A stretch of DNA of 64,000 nt. Origin: Parus major. Lineage: Eukaryota > Chordata > Aves > Passeriformes > Paridae. Positions 41,500 through 55,000 of the stretch are shown here, piece by piece; the stretch's first letter is position 1, and every line of letters begins with the position of its first letter. The stretch spans positions 6,973,503 to 7,037,502 of the forward strand of contig NC_031772.1 in the NCBI RefSeq assembly GCF_001522545.3, written 5' to 3'. Both the position numbers and the translations under genes were made by a program. Under the pieces are notes generated by a model, which was given only the letters and a program-made list of their open reading frames with translations, searched no databases and was not told the DNA's origin.

Positions 41500-44400
41500 A
41501 GGGGGAACAGGGTGGGTAACTGCTGAACCAGAACCAGGCACAGGGATGCACATCCATCAGGTGTTCACATCCATGGAGGGGCTCCACAGAGATAAAATAA
41601 TAACTAAGCATGGATAGTTCCAGTGGTTTCAAATGAGAGAAAGAAAAAAAAAGTGTCAACTTTTCCTGTAGTTGTGGACAGTAAGGACAATTAAGGACAA
41701 TACAACAGTACAAATGGAAATATGATTTTTTATATTATGTTGCAGCTGAAGTCTTCCCCCCTCTTTCTCTAAGGGGTGGAAACCAAGTTTTACTTTATGC
41801 TGCATAAAATCTTGGTGTCAAGAAGAGGATAATGATTCTTAAAAATAACTTTACTTATAAAGAACAATCACCCTCTGAAATGCATCTAGCATTATTACTG
41901 TTTGCTCAGAAAACACAATGAAATCAAATTAAGTGTTCCTTTGTATGAAACAATCAATTTAAGCAAATTTTAACTCAGCAAATGGGCACAATCCCTCTTG
42001 AGTGCTCTATTGTTACAGTCTGGGTGGATTAACTGGAGTGGGTGGAAGGAGCCTTTATTGAGTTGCCTGGAGCAGCAGAATGAAACATGCCCTGCAGCTG
42101 AGGGATATCAGGAACGTGTCATAGCTGGACCATTTCCAGAAGGCCATGAAGAACAGGTGCCCTGTCAAGTTCAGGGAGAGCCTGACATTAGTGGGCAGTG
42201 GGTGCTATCTATGGAGAGACTCTGCAACCTCAGAAGAATTGCAGGATCTGATCGTATTTTAGTTACTGAAGACATTTCTCATTAATGAATAATATCAAAG
42301 TCTGCCATTAAAAGTAGCATCCAACAGCACCTTTCTGGTGGCAGGAGTTGTTGGCTTGACTTCCATGCTTGACATTGCTTCTCCCCAGCAAACAAAACCA
42401 TTAGTCCTGTTTTGCCCTTTTGGATGAGCAATTTCTTTGTTCCTCCTGCCAAACAGCACATTCCTGGATCCAAAGCATTTCTGGTCCTGCTGGCACCCCA
42501 TTATGGAGAGAAAAACAGATTTGCAAAAGCAAAAGTATTTGCTGATATTACAGGAAGTTAGGTAGCTGAGATCAGCACCAGATTTAGTAGATGACCAGTT
42601 TTGCTCTTGCTGGTTACGAGGCTTGCAGGGCAGGGTGAGGGAGGGGGTTCAGAGGTACCTGGGAGCTGCACATTTTCTGTCTAGATGATGCAAAAGGCAT
42701 AAGGTGGGAAAGCCAAAGTTTTGATTTCTCTGGTATGCACAGCTTTTTACAAGGCAAAATAATGTGATAAATGTGCAGAGTGTTTTGTCTCTAAATAGAC
42801 TCTTAATTTCATAATTATTTTGTCCTCCGTTGCCAGCCAGGCATATCTCAGTACTCAGTGAACCATGGCCTGTGTGAGCACGAATTGTAAATAATTTTGT
42901 TAAAAGACTTTTAAAAACCTTATCTGCTAACCACATGTCCCCACTGGTGGGGTACCTGGAGGTAGCAACTGAGTATTCATCTTTTGGAAGCACCTGAAAT
43001 GGTGTGTGCTGGGTCAGATCCTCAGGTCAGTGCCCATTCACCAATCCCCTGCTCTTCTTCCCTCCCAGCTTTGTCATTGCTGCTGGGTGACTCACAGGGA
43101 ATCAGCAGAATTTATCTGCTGATTTTGTTTCACAAAAAAAGTCTCCTAAAAAAAGCAAAGAGTACAACCAATTTCCAGCAGATTAACTAGACCAGCAGGA
43201 CTCCCTTGTGACCAGAAATTTGTCTGTGCAGACAGAATGTGAGAAAATGGAGAATTCCAGGCATATGAACCCAGTCCTGAGAGGAGCACTACCATTTTTA
43301 ATCAAGAGGAAAACCAAAAAGAAATATCTGATTAAATTATATACAGAGCATTCACTAGAATGTGAATTTAGAGCACAAGCATCCCATTTTCTTCATGGCT
43401 GCAAAGACTGACTAGCAGTTTAAATAGCATGTAATTATTTTTCTAGCCAAATGTTTCAAATGGGAGAGGAAGCCAGATGTACCAAAACATTTAGAAAGAG
43501 ACACACCCTTCCTAAGAAACAGGGAATAGATGTTGTTCGTTGCAAAATACCTTTTAAAATCATGTTCTTGTTTTCTGTCTTGTTGATTCCTGTGAAAGTT
43601 TGTCATCACAGTGATTCTCAGTGGTGACAGTCTCCATGGATTTTGGAAAGTGGCGCCTATCTACTTACTGGTTTCAAGACTGGGATATGTTGGATGGTGG
43701 GAGTTTATCGAAGTTTTCTCTCCCTGCCCAGGAGAGACAGTAATAAGTGACAGTTTACTTATCAAAACTAAGATAAGCAAAACCTCTGAACTGATGTGCT
43801 TCTCAGGAGCTGTAGGTAACTTCCCCTTTTCACTGAAAAGGTTGTCACAGTCCAGGATGGAGGCTGGGGGAATTATGGACATTTGGTCTTTATTCAGTAG
43901 TGCAAGAACTGGTCAGTGACATAGAATTTACATAATTAGTACAAAACACTCAGCGGTGGCTGATCAAAAATGTGAACCATCCTCAGAAACTCAGCCTGCA
44001 TCGCTGCAGACACAGCTCTTTGGGCTGGCATTTCTGGTGTTTATCAGCTTTTGCTTGCCAACATCCGCTAAGAACGATCCCCGTGGCCGTGGCTCAGCAG
44101 GACCAGACACGCCACGGCTCTGTCACAGCAGAGCGGAGGGGCCGCGCTCGGCACTGTGTTCTCCCACGGCAGCCGCAGCCCTGCCCGGCCGGAGGGACCG
44201 GGGCCAGCCCTGCCGAGGCCAGCTCGCCTCAGGGCCTGCAGAAACTGCAACAAGGATTATTGAAATGGCACAAAACAAGCAAAGGCACATCCCGTCACTG
44301 AAGCAGGGCATGGACTCAGCACGGCCAGACCTGAAGCACAACCCTGTGCTCTGGGGCCTTGTGCCCGTAAAGGCACCCGAGACTTTGGTAGCCCAAGCCC

Positions 44401-47400
44401 CACAGCTGTGACTGAGCTCACGTGTGGTGAACCTTCCCCCAGCAGCTCTGGGGTCTGGGCTTGCTCCTCTCCTTGCTTTCCAGAGACCTTGTTCCCTGGC
44501 ACAGGAGAGCTGTGAAAAGTGGCTTGGATGGTGAGGAAGGCGCACCTGAAATCCAGAGACCCACCCAAAGGACACTGTGATTGTTTGAACCTGTCCTGAT
44601 ACAAGGGTTGAAGCCTGAGCAATTAAACTACTGGGAAGGTATTTTTCTTTTTTCTTGTTGGAAATGGCTGTTTTCCAAGCTCAGCTTGACTCACTGGATG
44701 GTGTGTCCTGATGGAGTTGCTGACTAAGAAAGTAAGTTCTTAAATGCAGCCACAGCTCAGCACCAGCTGCAGAGCCACTTTGAGAGCTGCAGCACCAACC
44801 CTTTGCTGTATAAGCACCATGCCAGGGGGACACCAGTGTTTATCATCCACTGTCATGTGGTGCTGCAAACCCGTGTGAGGACATGGTAAAGCCCAGGCTG
44901 ACCCCCTTCCACTCCTCCCACACCTCCATTGACTGCAGCCCAGCCCTTCCCACCTCAAGGAGTCACCTGAGGTCCCCAGCAATCCCTTGCAACAGCAAAA
45001 CAGAACAAAGATCAGGGCCACGGAAGGTACAACAATCAGATTCCTTTGCTCTACAGCAAGGAATAGTGAGAGGTACATTTTTTCCAAGGGAACCTTTTCT
45101 GCTCTCCTCATTCAGCAGCACATACATCAAGATACCTGGGCGACCCAAAAGATTCTATGTGGCACATTTTAGTGTAAACTCTACCAAAATTAATGTGACT
45201 GATGGCAGCCATGTTACCCTGCTGGTTTTCTCAAAATTAAATGTCTGGTGTCTGGGAACACAAGAGAGGATAGATATCCACATTGCAGCATGCACATGCA
45301 GCAAACTCCCAGGGCTACACAGGAGTAAAACGACTTCTGAGAGATGGGCTGTGCATGGGAGTGATGTTTTTCCTTAACACACTGCGCACTTCTTCTTCCC
45401 CTTCTCTTTCTCTCAAAGCCAGTCTTAAAGGTGCAGAACTTAATATATAACATAAACCAGATGATTGGGGATACCAGTATCATAAAGTCACCCCAGGACA
45501 CAAGGGAACAGTGCAGCAGGACTTCAGCCTGGGCTATCTGCCCTGGAAGCTCATTTGCACACACCTTCCACTGAAGCCTGAGGGAAGGCTGGACCACTCC
45601 AAATGCAGGTGTGTTGGTGCTGGCAGATCCTCCCACTAGGGCAGGGTGATTGAGGGAGGAGAGTTGTGGGGTTCTCCCTCTTGCTCAGTTGTTTTCAGAG
45701 GAGTGAACAGGCTAATCTACTTCCTCCAGTCACCTGAGTGTAGGAGCTGCCTGCAAACTGCAAGAGCATTTCTAAAAAACTGTAAAACACTTGCTGTGTC
45801 ATGTGTCTGAGAAGAGGTGTCTGTACAGCTACATAGATGAGCCAGGTGCAAGGATTGCTTAATAAAAAACAACAAACCTGGAGCCTGTTGACACCAGCAT
45901 GGACAAAGGGATCAACAGGCATGGGGACAGAAACTTGAGAAAAGGCAGGAGGCAGTGGCAAGGCTGTTTGAGTTCCAGGGGAGAAGGAAGAGGAAGAGCA
46001 GCACAGAGCACAGCCAGCAGCCTGATCAGGTAACTCTGATGAGACAGAAGGGCTGCACTCGCCAGGGCTGGCGGATCCAGCTGGCACTGCCTCAATGCAC
46101 ACTAAGCATCAGGTGTCAGGGCTCACATGCCAAGGTCCCTGCCTCCCATGCAGATCCTGGCAGCTGTTCAAGTATCTCAGAAATCTTCTCTGGGCAGATT
46201 ACAAGGGAAGTGGAGATGAGACAAACACCAGGCCAGGAGGGAGCTGCACTTCAGGACTCCCCTCTCCTTTGCAAGTCTTGAGTTGTGCGGTACGAGCAGG
46301 CAAGATTGTAATTCAGATCCTCAAACATAAAATGCTCTTCTAGGAGTAAAACCTGATCTGAACCTGGATTTGTGATAAAGGTGCAAGACTGGATGAGGTG
46401 CCTGGCAAGGACAGAGTCCAATAGCTCAGTTGAAAAGTGCTTTTAGAACTCAGTTTATATTTAAAAGGAAAAATAAATGAATTTTTAGAGTCCCAAGCTG
46501 AATGACCAGGCAGCAGGAGCTGAGCTAGTGGAAAACACCTTCAGAAATCTATCCTCAAAAAGTCCCATCAAACAGGGCTGGGAAGAGGGAGAACTGCTCT
46601 CAAAGGACTGACAGACCCCATAGCACTGAGAGAAAATAACCTTTTTTTCTGGGATAGAGAAAACAGGACCTGATCTGAAACCTCCCTCCAGACAGCTAGA
46701 AAGCTGAAGGTCCCAGAAAAAGAAATAAGCTTGATGTTCTTTAAAGCAGTCTGGCTGCAGACAAACTCTGACCCAACTTAGTGAACAGTATGTTCACAAG
46801 CTTGCAGAACAGAGCACCTGTACCTGTGGCTGCAGAAATGTGAGATATCATAAAGTGCTCAACAGAGATGACAATAGGAGAATTTTGCTCCAAATAACGC
46901 TTTTTTGCCAAACTTCTATTCTTATCTCTTAACTGAAATCCATTCCTCAAATTGTAAATCTGTGCTATCTGATGGGCTATTATGTGTTTTACACAGTGAT
47001 AGCATCAAGAGTTTTTAAATTTACCAAGGCTTATCAAAGTCTCAGGTTGCTTGGTTTCTGCAGAGCCTGGAAAAGTTTTCCAAAACTCAGTTCCCTGCTG
47101 GTGTAAATATTGTTTGGCAGCATCAGAAAGGCTTTCCAAGGGGAAGTGAGACAGACTGGAGCTCCTGTCTCTTTGAACCCCAGCCAAATGCATCTTAAAT
47201 TACAAACTTAGACTAGTGTGGTCCTGCTCTTGAAAAGAGTTTAAAGAGATTGTAAAACACAATGACACTGATCTTCTGTTTAATTGCCACACAAACCAGA
47301 TAATTGGATACAGAGGATTAAAATAAAAACTGAATATTTGATAATACAAAATTGAGAGGGGAAAAAACAGCTATGTAAAATTACTGTGTTATCAGTGATT

Positions 47401-49060
47401 CTTGATCGTTTTCATAGCTGAAAATGACCCAGAAATTTAATTAGTTTTGGAAAATGTTCTTCCTATAAACTAGCGATGAAGAAAAATGTGAATCTTGTTA
47501 TATCTAAACAATGAGCAACTACTGAAACTAAGGAAGATTCATATTGAAACTGAAACATCAGTCTTCATAGTCAAAGTGGACAGAAGAATGTGACATAATT
47601 TATTTTAGGGCAAAACGTTGGCACTAATATGCAGTAAAAATACTGGAAAATATGGCAAACTCCAATAGCTCATAGGCTTCAATGCCTGAATGAATCACTG
47701 CTGTCATTCAATCCAATTGCCCAGAGTCCTGTGTTTATTCTTTTTAAAGTAGTCTTATTTAAGGAACCAACTTTCCAATTTCATTGGAGAATTTTAAAAC
47801 CTTCTGCAGCCCAGCTACTGCACTTCTCACTCTGCAGGAAAGCACTTTTTAGACACGTCACCTGAGCATTTCAGTTTTAGATCAGAGGCCTCCTCCCTGC
47901 TTTGAACTTTGCAGATTCCAGGGATTGACAGCACCAGTCTCAACCGTGCTTCAGGTTAAAAAAACTTCTGACCTTAGATCCTGAATAAGCTACCTGCACA
48001 GTGGAAGAAGCTGAAATTGAGACAACACAGCAGGGAATAGTAAGATTAAAAGCATTGCTAACTGTGCTTAACTTCAGTGACTTTCTGTTTTTGAGAGGTA
48101 TTTGGGCTTAAAACTCTCAGGCAGCTGCATGGCTGCCTGCCAGAAGGAAGTTCACAGAAAAGCTGTTTGCACAGCATCAGCCTATTTTTAGTGTATGGTT
48201 TGGGAGGGAGTTTCTTCCTCCCCCTGTCCCAAGCCTCTGAAATGCTTTTCACTGGCAGGCTGAGCCTGATGGGTGTCTTTGCACAGGAATATGGAATTTC
48301 TTCTGGCCAGCAGAGTAAAACTGGGTCTTCATGTATGCCAAGCAACCTGCATGTCTACCCAGCTTACGAAAAGCTGGGCAGCACCAGCCCTGGTTGCTTT
48401 CTTCTCAGCTGGAATGTTGTTTTAGGAAAAATAAAAGCAGAGAACCCAGTTTAAACAAAGTAAGATACCATCTCTGGCAAAAATTCAGATAAAGGTTTAA
48501 GATTCCTGCCGCAGTAATTGGGTAAGAGAGCAGCCAGTCCAAACTCTGTATCATCCCAGTGCACATGCACACACAAATAAGAAGTGGTTTGTGTGCACTA
48601 ATCCTACATTCATATGAAGTATTGTTGTCACTTTGCTTATTCTTGCACAACAAAAATGTACATTTTAGATGGGGGATGCATTCACTGTGAAAGCTGAAGT
48701 ACTCCCAAAAATTTGAAATGGAAGCATGGAGAGTGCTTTGTACTGGGCAGTGTTGGGAGGTTTGTACTAACTCTGCAGATGTGGGCCACACTGCCAGTGT
48801 GCCCACAGATGTTATTACCACAATTATTATTGCTATTTTAAAAGAAGGGGTGAAAAAGGAAACACATAGCTGTGAGCTCCAGGGCTGTGCTCCAGAGCTT
48901 TACCAGTGCAGTGTTTGCTCCAGAGCAGCTCTGGCTCCCTCACAGGCGGGGGTGTGAAAGGGCCACAGGGCAGTGTATGAACTGGGAGCTCTGCACTGCC
49001 CTTATCCCCTGCACCTCCAACCCTCGTCTGTGCCAGCCCTGCACCATGCCCACAGGCTCC
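41500..49060. other. Intergenic DNA between HPRT1 and PHF6
   Basis: No conserved exon is recognised. A roughly 180-bp CpG-rich patch at about 44,060-44,240 stands out in AT-rich surroundings. The remainder shows nothing I can name. Confidence 0.5.
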
Positions 49061-49069
49061 TTTAAAATC

Positions 49070-50060
49070 TCAAATTCCAGAGATTCCACAGCCTACCTAG
49101 GAAAGGTATTTCAGAGCTTTGGTGCTCCTGCCCATGTGGATGTCTCAGCTCAGTATCTCCTACTGTAACAGAATCTCTTTTCCTTGTCCTACTCACAGCA
49201 GTGGGAAAAAGTGTTTATTTCATTCTTTGCACCTACTTCTAACAGATTTGAAAACATCTCTCCCATCACCTTGAAACCAGCCCAGTCATCCATCCTGTCA
49301 GCCCTCGCATTGCTTTTCATCAGTCATCTCCAGCTGATCCCCGTTTTCCAAGAAGTGCAGTGCCCACAGCTTGATACCATGTTCCAAGAAAGGCTTTCTG
49401 CTACCACACGCGGAAGAGGGTCCACACCACATATCTTACAGATTACATTCCTGTTCATACACCCCACAGCAACATTGGGGTTTTTTCTGGAGCAGGATGC
49501 TGTTGAATCATGTTCAGCTGGTGACTGGCTATAAGCCCAGGAGAACTCTTCTGCACAACTGCTACCGTAGCAACCTGTCCTGTCCCATCCTGTATTTGTT
49601 CAACTTCTGCTGAAGTCTACAAACACGCATTTGTCAAATCCATTGCTGGTGTTACTGCATCACATGCTCTTTTGAATTTGTCAAGTTCACTTTCAATTAT
49701 ATTTGTCTTCTGCTCAGTCAGTAGGTAGCTCAAGTCTGGTGCTCGCTACAATTTAATCAGCATATGCCATCCAAATTGTTAATGGAAATACCAAGTAATC
49801 TCGAATCAGAGAACTGCAAAGAATCCCCCTCAACACATCCCTGCAGTGTGAATTTTTAATAATTAATCTGAATAAGGTTTTCCAAACAGTTTTTATCACC
49901 TCACTTTTAATTTGATGTCAGATCACATTTCCCTGCTATCTTACATAGTCATTAGAGTCACTTAAAATAAAGCTGTGCTCACTGCTTCTCCTCTGCTCAA
50001 GGATCTTGTTAACTTGGTGCAGATTAACCAAATTTGATCTTTTAGACACTCAGTGATAAG
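49070..50060 (-). mobile_element. Old, diverged CR1/L3-type LINE fragment, antisense
   Basis: The plus strand reads like the reverse complement of a CR1 reverse-transcriptase region. Landmarks include GATTCCACAGCCTACCTAGG, a CTTGTCC block, the ATCTCCAGCTGATCC block, TGCTGTTGAATCATGTTCAG and TTGTTAATGGAAATACCAAG, in the order found in amniote CR1/L3 copies as I remember them. All reading frames are broken. It is much more diverged than the CR1 at 41 kb, so it is old. Boundaries are approximate. Confidence 0.65.
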
Positions 50061-50123
50061 TTTCCTTTTCCACTAATTTTCCAGTTTAAACTATTGACCC
50101 TGAGTTCTGAGCAGGCAGAAGGA

Positions 50124-50188
50124 AGCAGAGACAAGCTGAGCCTTCAGCAGAGACAAGCTGAGCCTTCAGCAGAGACAAGCTGAGCCTT
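50124..50188. repeat. 22-bp minisatellite, three copies
   Basis: The unit AGCAGAGACAAGCTGAGCCT plus TC occurs three times head to tail at 50124, 50146 and 50168. The copies are identical except for the last base of the third. This near identity suggests a recent tandem duplication. Confidence 0.95.
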
Positions 50189-50699
50189 TTAGTCTAATGC
50201 TGGGAAGTAATTTACCATATGGGGTGTCCAATGCAGGCACAAGGACAACTACAGTTGTGTTTGTGCTGCAATCCCTCACACAGGGCAGAGTAAGCAGAGC
50301 TTGTCTAAGTGAGGACCTGACAGCCCTCAAAGCATTCACTGCTCTGCTCTGACATCACACAACACAAGGACAATGAGAGTCTTTTCCCCCTGTGCCTATG
50401 GGTCCCCACTCCACCGCTAGAAGTGTCCAGCTGCTCCAGTGAGAAATCACATCCATGAAATGGAGAAGGCTATTCCACAATATCCTGCACTTGCCTCAAA
50501 GATCTCAGGTGACTGAATTAAACCACAAAAAAAAAAAAAATCCAGCAAATAAAGTAAACATCTGTCCAGTAATAATTTCCATGGCATCAGAAGCCATGTG
50601 ATGAAACTACTCCCAATATCAACTTTGGTAACAGAAGCCTTGAAATAGCCTTTTCAAGAAACTTTTGCAGAGATGGCTGTGGATCACAGCATCAATAAT

Positions 50700-50793
50700 T
50701 AAACTCTGGGGTTGTCCTGTGCAGGGCCAGGAGCTGGACTCAATGATCCTTGTGAGTCCTTTCCAACTCAAGATATTCTATGACTCTATGACT
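50700..50793 (+). mobile_element. Short CR1 LINE 3' tail
   Basis: About 90 bp matching only the CR1 end: GCAGGGCCAGGAGCTGGACT, CAATGATCCTTGTGAGTCCT, TTCCAACTCAAGATATTCTA, followed by a TATGACTCTATGA terminal repeat. It is a different CR1 subfamily from the 41-kb copy. The left boundary is approximate. Confidence 0.88.
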
Positions 50794-50799
50794 TCATCA

Positions 50800-52025
50800 A
50801 CAATGATCATTTGGCAACTCTCAACTGAACATGATGCTCAACAATTTTTTCCTGACAGCTAAGTCTTTGCAGACAGGATATGATTGTTCTCAGGTCCCAG
50901 TAATTGCCTATTATGCTCATTAAATCAACTCCTTTTTTAAGGTGATGACATAATAATAAAATCTTCATCAATAGGGCAATAGTGCCCTTTCTTCTATGGA
51001 GTTTTCCCAGCATATTTCTTGATAGTTTAAAATTGCTGACAGGTATTACAGTTACATATTTGGACAAATTCAGTGATTTCCAAGTGATCCTTTGCTTTGT
51101 TAATCTCTAATGCTACATTTCTATGGTTCCAAAGTGCATCCTGGATGCAGCTGCATGTGTGCAGTGTGCTTAACTTGCACTGTCATAGAACCCCAGCTGG
51201 TAACAGCCCCATGCAGCTGCTCACTCACTGCTCTTCCTGGTGCGATGGGGGAGAGAACTGGAAGAGTTAAAGGGAGAAAACACATAGGTTGAGATAAGGA
51301 TGATTTAATGGGGCAGAAAAAGATGAAAATAATAATGGTGATGATGAAGATGATAAAAAAATTAGAATATACGAATCAGGTGATGCACAATCCAGCTCTC
51401 ACCATTTGCTGACAGATGCTTGGCCAGTTTCTGAGCAGCAGGCCCAGCCAGCTTTCCCCCCAATTTATGACACCATATGGTAGGGAATATCCCTTTGAGT
51501 CAGCTGTCCTGGCTCTGTGCCTTCCCAACTTCTTGTGTCCTTTAGCCATGAGAAGCTGAAAAGTCCTTGACTTAGTATAAACACTACTTAGCAACTACTA
51601 AACCATCAGTGTATTACCAACTGTATTCTTACATCAAATGCAAAACACAGCACTGTTCCAGCTACTAGAAAACTAACTCTATGCCAGCTGAAACCAAGAT
51701 ACTCTCTGCATTTTCCTGGTCTCTTAGTCTAAATTAATTCACTCTTGAAAAAAAAAATAAAATGTTTTAAAAGGTGAGAAAGGGAAGCTCCAGCAAGTCA
51801 GTCACTTTGCATTAAGCAGTGGTAAATCCAAAGCAGCTTACCCAGTGCAGAGTTAGGAACAGAGACACGCAGAGTTACCACCAAGCACCACACTGTAAGC
51901 ATGATGCCTTCTCACCTCTCTCCTGGTAATGTTTTCCTGGGCCTGTAACCTCAATAGGAAATACTGCATTTATGCATTAAAATGACAGTTTCAAAAGTTA
52001 TACTTTTGGAAAAAGGACAGATATG
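50800..52025. other. Intergenic DNA before the PHF6 3' end
   Basis: AT-rich, with a short imperfect GAT/AAT-rich run at about 51,323-51,360. No gene or clear mobile element is seen. Confidence 0.5.
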
Positions 52026-52029
52026 CAAA

Positions 52030-55000
52030 CATGAAATTCATAACTCATTTATTGAATATATATATGCAAGGATACCAATAAAAAGAAACTAATACTGCAA
52101 ACTACAACTTTGGAAGTAAAGCCAATATAACAGGAACAAAATATACATAACATTGTATATAGGAATGCATTTACCCTCTTCCATACATTCCTTGTCTTTA
52201 CATCTAATGTAAATATATGCTAGAGCAAAAGCTGCAAATGTTGGCCTAACCTGAGTGCTTTCTGACAAGCAACAGCTCTCCAGGATTCGTTAAGGGCTGA
52301 GATGTCACTGCTAACTACTGGCTGTGCATACAGATGCATGTATAGGAACTGCTTCACCAAGTATATAAATCAAGGGCTGTGTTCTGCTTTTTCACCTCCA
52401 TCACTGATATAGTGGAGTCTGACTCTGGTGACATGGAGGAAGAGTTGCTAATTGCTATCATGCTCTTTCAGTTCTCTTCAGATTAATTTAATCTAATGAG
52501 GATTAATTTTCTTGTCAATCTGATTCAGCATATTAATATTTTTGGAATGCACTGATTATCACCTGCCAGATAAGTCTGATATTTCAAATAGATTATCACC
52601 TCCTCATTTTTCACTCCGTTTTAGCACGAAGTTCTTTTTCCTATAGGCAGGAGTAAGAGGCAAACTCTCTTCTGTTACACTACATTTTAGGGCCAGATCT
52701 GGCAGATTCAAACCATTGTAGATCAGCACAGCTCTTTGTACCTAAAGCTGAGACTTTGTGGAGTGTAGGTGTGACTCCTACTAGAGCCTTATCACAGAAC
52801 CTCCTGTGGATCAACCCCTGCTGAAGGAGTAGATCCTCTGCTCACCTCATGTTTGGGAGCTGCACTGACACTGAAGCAGCCTTTTCCCCCTGCCCTGGAC
52901 AGCACAGCCCACTGCTATGGGGTTTGACCTTGGGACTCTGGCACTGCACCAGCTGTATCCTCAGGATATTTGAACAGGGTCCTTGTGATGCCTGTTCTTC
53001 CTTGGCACAGTCCTTTCTGGGAATAGCACAACCACAGATCTGTGAGACCACAGAGACACAGTGAACTGGGGAGATCTCTTAATGGAGAGGTGCAGGGAGC
53101 TGGGGAGAAATCTCCCTTCTCAGAGGTTCCAGGCATCTTAAACAGCACACAATCCTCTTGTGAGCTGAAGAAATGCCCAAAGGCAAAATGTAACAATTAA
53201 AAAAAATAAGAAATTAAAGTGAAACCAGTTAAGACAAGTTTTGTTGAATTCAAGACATTGAATTCTCTGATTCTGAGATGAAAGCAGAAGGTGCCTAGTA
53301 AAAAAAAAATCTCAGTAATGAATTGACTGTATTAATTTAACTAGCTAATTTAAACATACCTAGTTCACCTATAGAGCACTTTCATTATTTCTAACACTTC
53401 TGGGAAGGCAGTAGATGCTCCAGAATAATCTTCAATATATGCTTGCAAAGATTACATTGTTTTACAAAAAAAACCAAAAACAAACCTGCAAACCAAAACA
53501 AACCCCCAAAAATTCAGACAGTCTGTCTGAAATTCCAAGCTAAAATACACATAAAAAGACAGTAATGGCAGTATTTTGTCTTTTAAAAAAACGATGTAAA
53601 TGTTGTATACTATGATACATTGTCATGCTTTTTAAAACTACAATTAAGGACGTAAGAGATGTACAGTAAATACACTGCTGAGGTACATTTCTTCTAAATA
53701 TTAACACCACGACTGAATTACTCCCCAGCAGGTGATGCTACTTGGGAACATATAAATACAATTTTTACATTGTAAGGCACTTTTACCCAGCATACATGAG
53801 TTGAAGTCAGTTATGACAAATTTGAGGCTTGTAAGAAAAGGTTTTTGCTTTTGACTTTGCTTCCATGAATTCTGAATTGATGACAGTTTCACCAGGCCTT
53901 TCAGCACACAGGGGTAACAGGGAAACCAGCCACTCGCTTTTCTGCTACCCAAAGGTAAAGTGCTGTTCTGGTTCTTCGAAGCATGGAATGGGGTCATTTA
54001 TCCATAACAGGTGAGTTATTGGAGTGAATATTATACTAAGCCACTGACACAATGAATTAGAGCTCCGTCTCAAGTACAGTCAGTATGCTGGCAGATCTAC
54101 CCCATGCAAACTTAGTTAAATACAGTAGCTGCAAACAAAGTGCCTTTTTTCCATGGGAGGGCCATGTCCGAGGCACAAACTGAAGGAATTTAAATATTGA
54201 AGGATGCTACTTTGCATTCTAAAACTGTTCTGAGTGGCTGAAAAATATTCATTTCTAGGAGAAACAAAACACCTTGATAGACAATTTCAATAATCGATCT
54301 GTCATTGCAATTCAAGTCACGCTTTTAATTTTGAAAGTTACAAATACAAAATAAAAATGATCAATGGCATCATGTTTAGAGCAGTAACTGAATATTTTCT
54401 GTACACAGCAATATTTCTTTCCAAACGGGATTATTCTCCAGGAAAGCAAACAGAATTGATTGAATTCTAACAGGTAAAATGTTAGAAATTCCAATATACA
54501 GTAATTGAGTCCCTCAAGACATTAAGGGAATGCATAAGAAGACAAATGACACACGTTAAATCTTTTAAAAATACAAGTAAAAAATGCTACAGAAACTCAT
54601 GTTACAAATGAACCGTTTTTGCAATACCAATCACAGAAGAACTGTAGCAGTTTATAGTCAAATCAGTGTCTTTTGCTTGTTTCCTTCCTTCAAATCCAGA
54701 AGTTTTTTTGGGAGTTCAGAGTGAAACAAGTCAAAACCCTAAACAAACAATAAGGTGATGTGGTAGCAACAAACATGTGGACTAGATTCAGCTTTTTGGT
54801 TTTATTTAAGTAAGTCTGAGGATGTGCTTTAACAGACCAATTGAAGAAGCCAGTAGCCATTAGAAATGATAAGGTGTTTTGAAAGCAGTCAGAGGACTGT
54901 TCTGTTAGGTTTGGTATAGCCTAGATCTGATTGTTCCCTCAAGGAACATCAAATTCTAGCAAGTAGAATTCCATTATGTGATTGTTGACTTGACAGAGAA

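Noticed and set aside
51183..51215. TCATAGAACCCCAGCTGG, resembling an antisense CR1 3' end
   Set aside because: Only a few bases agree and the expected TTGGAAGGGAC block does not follow.
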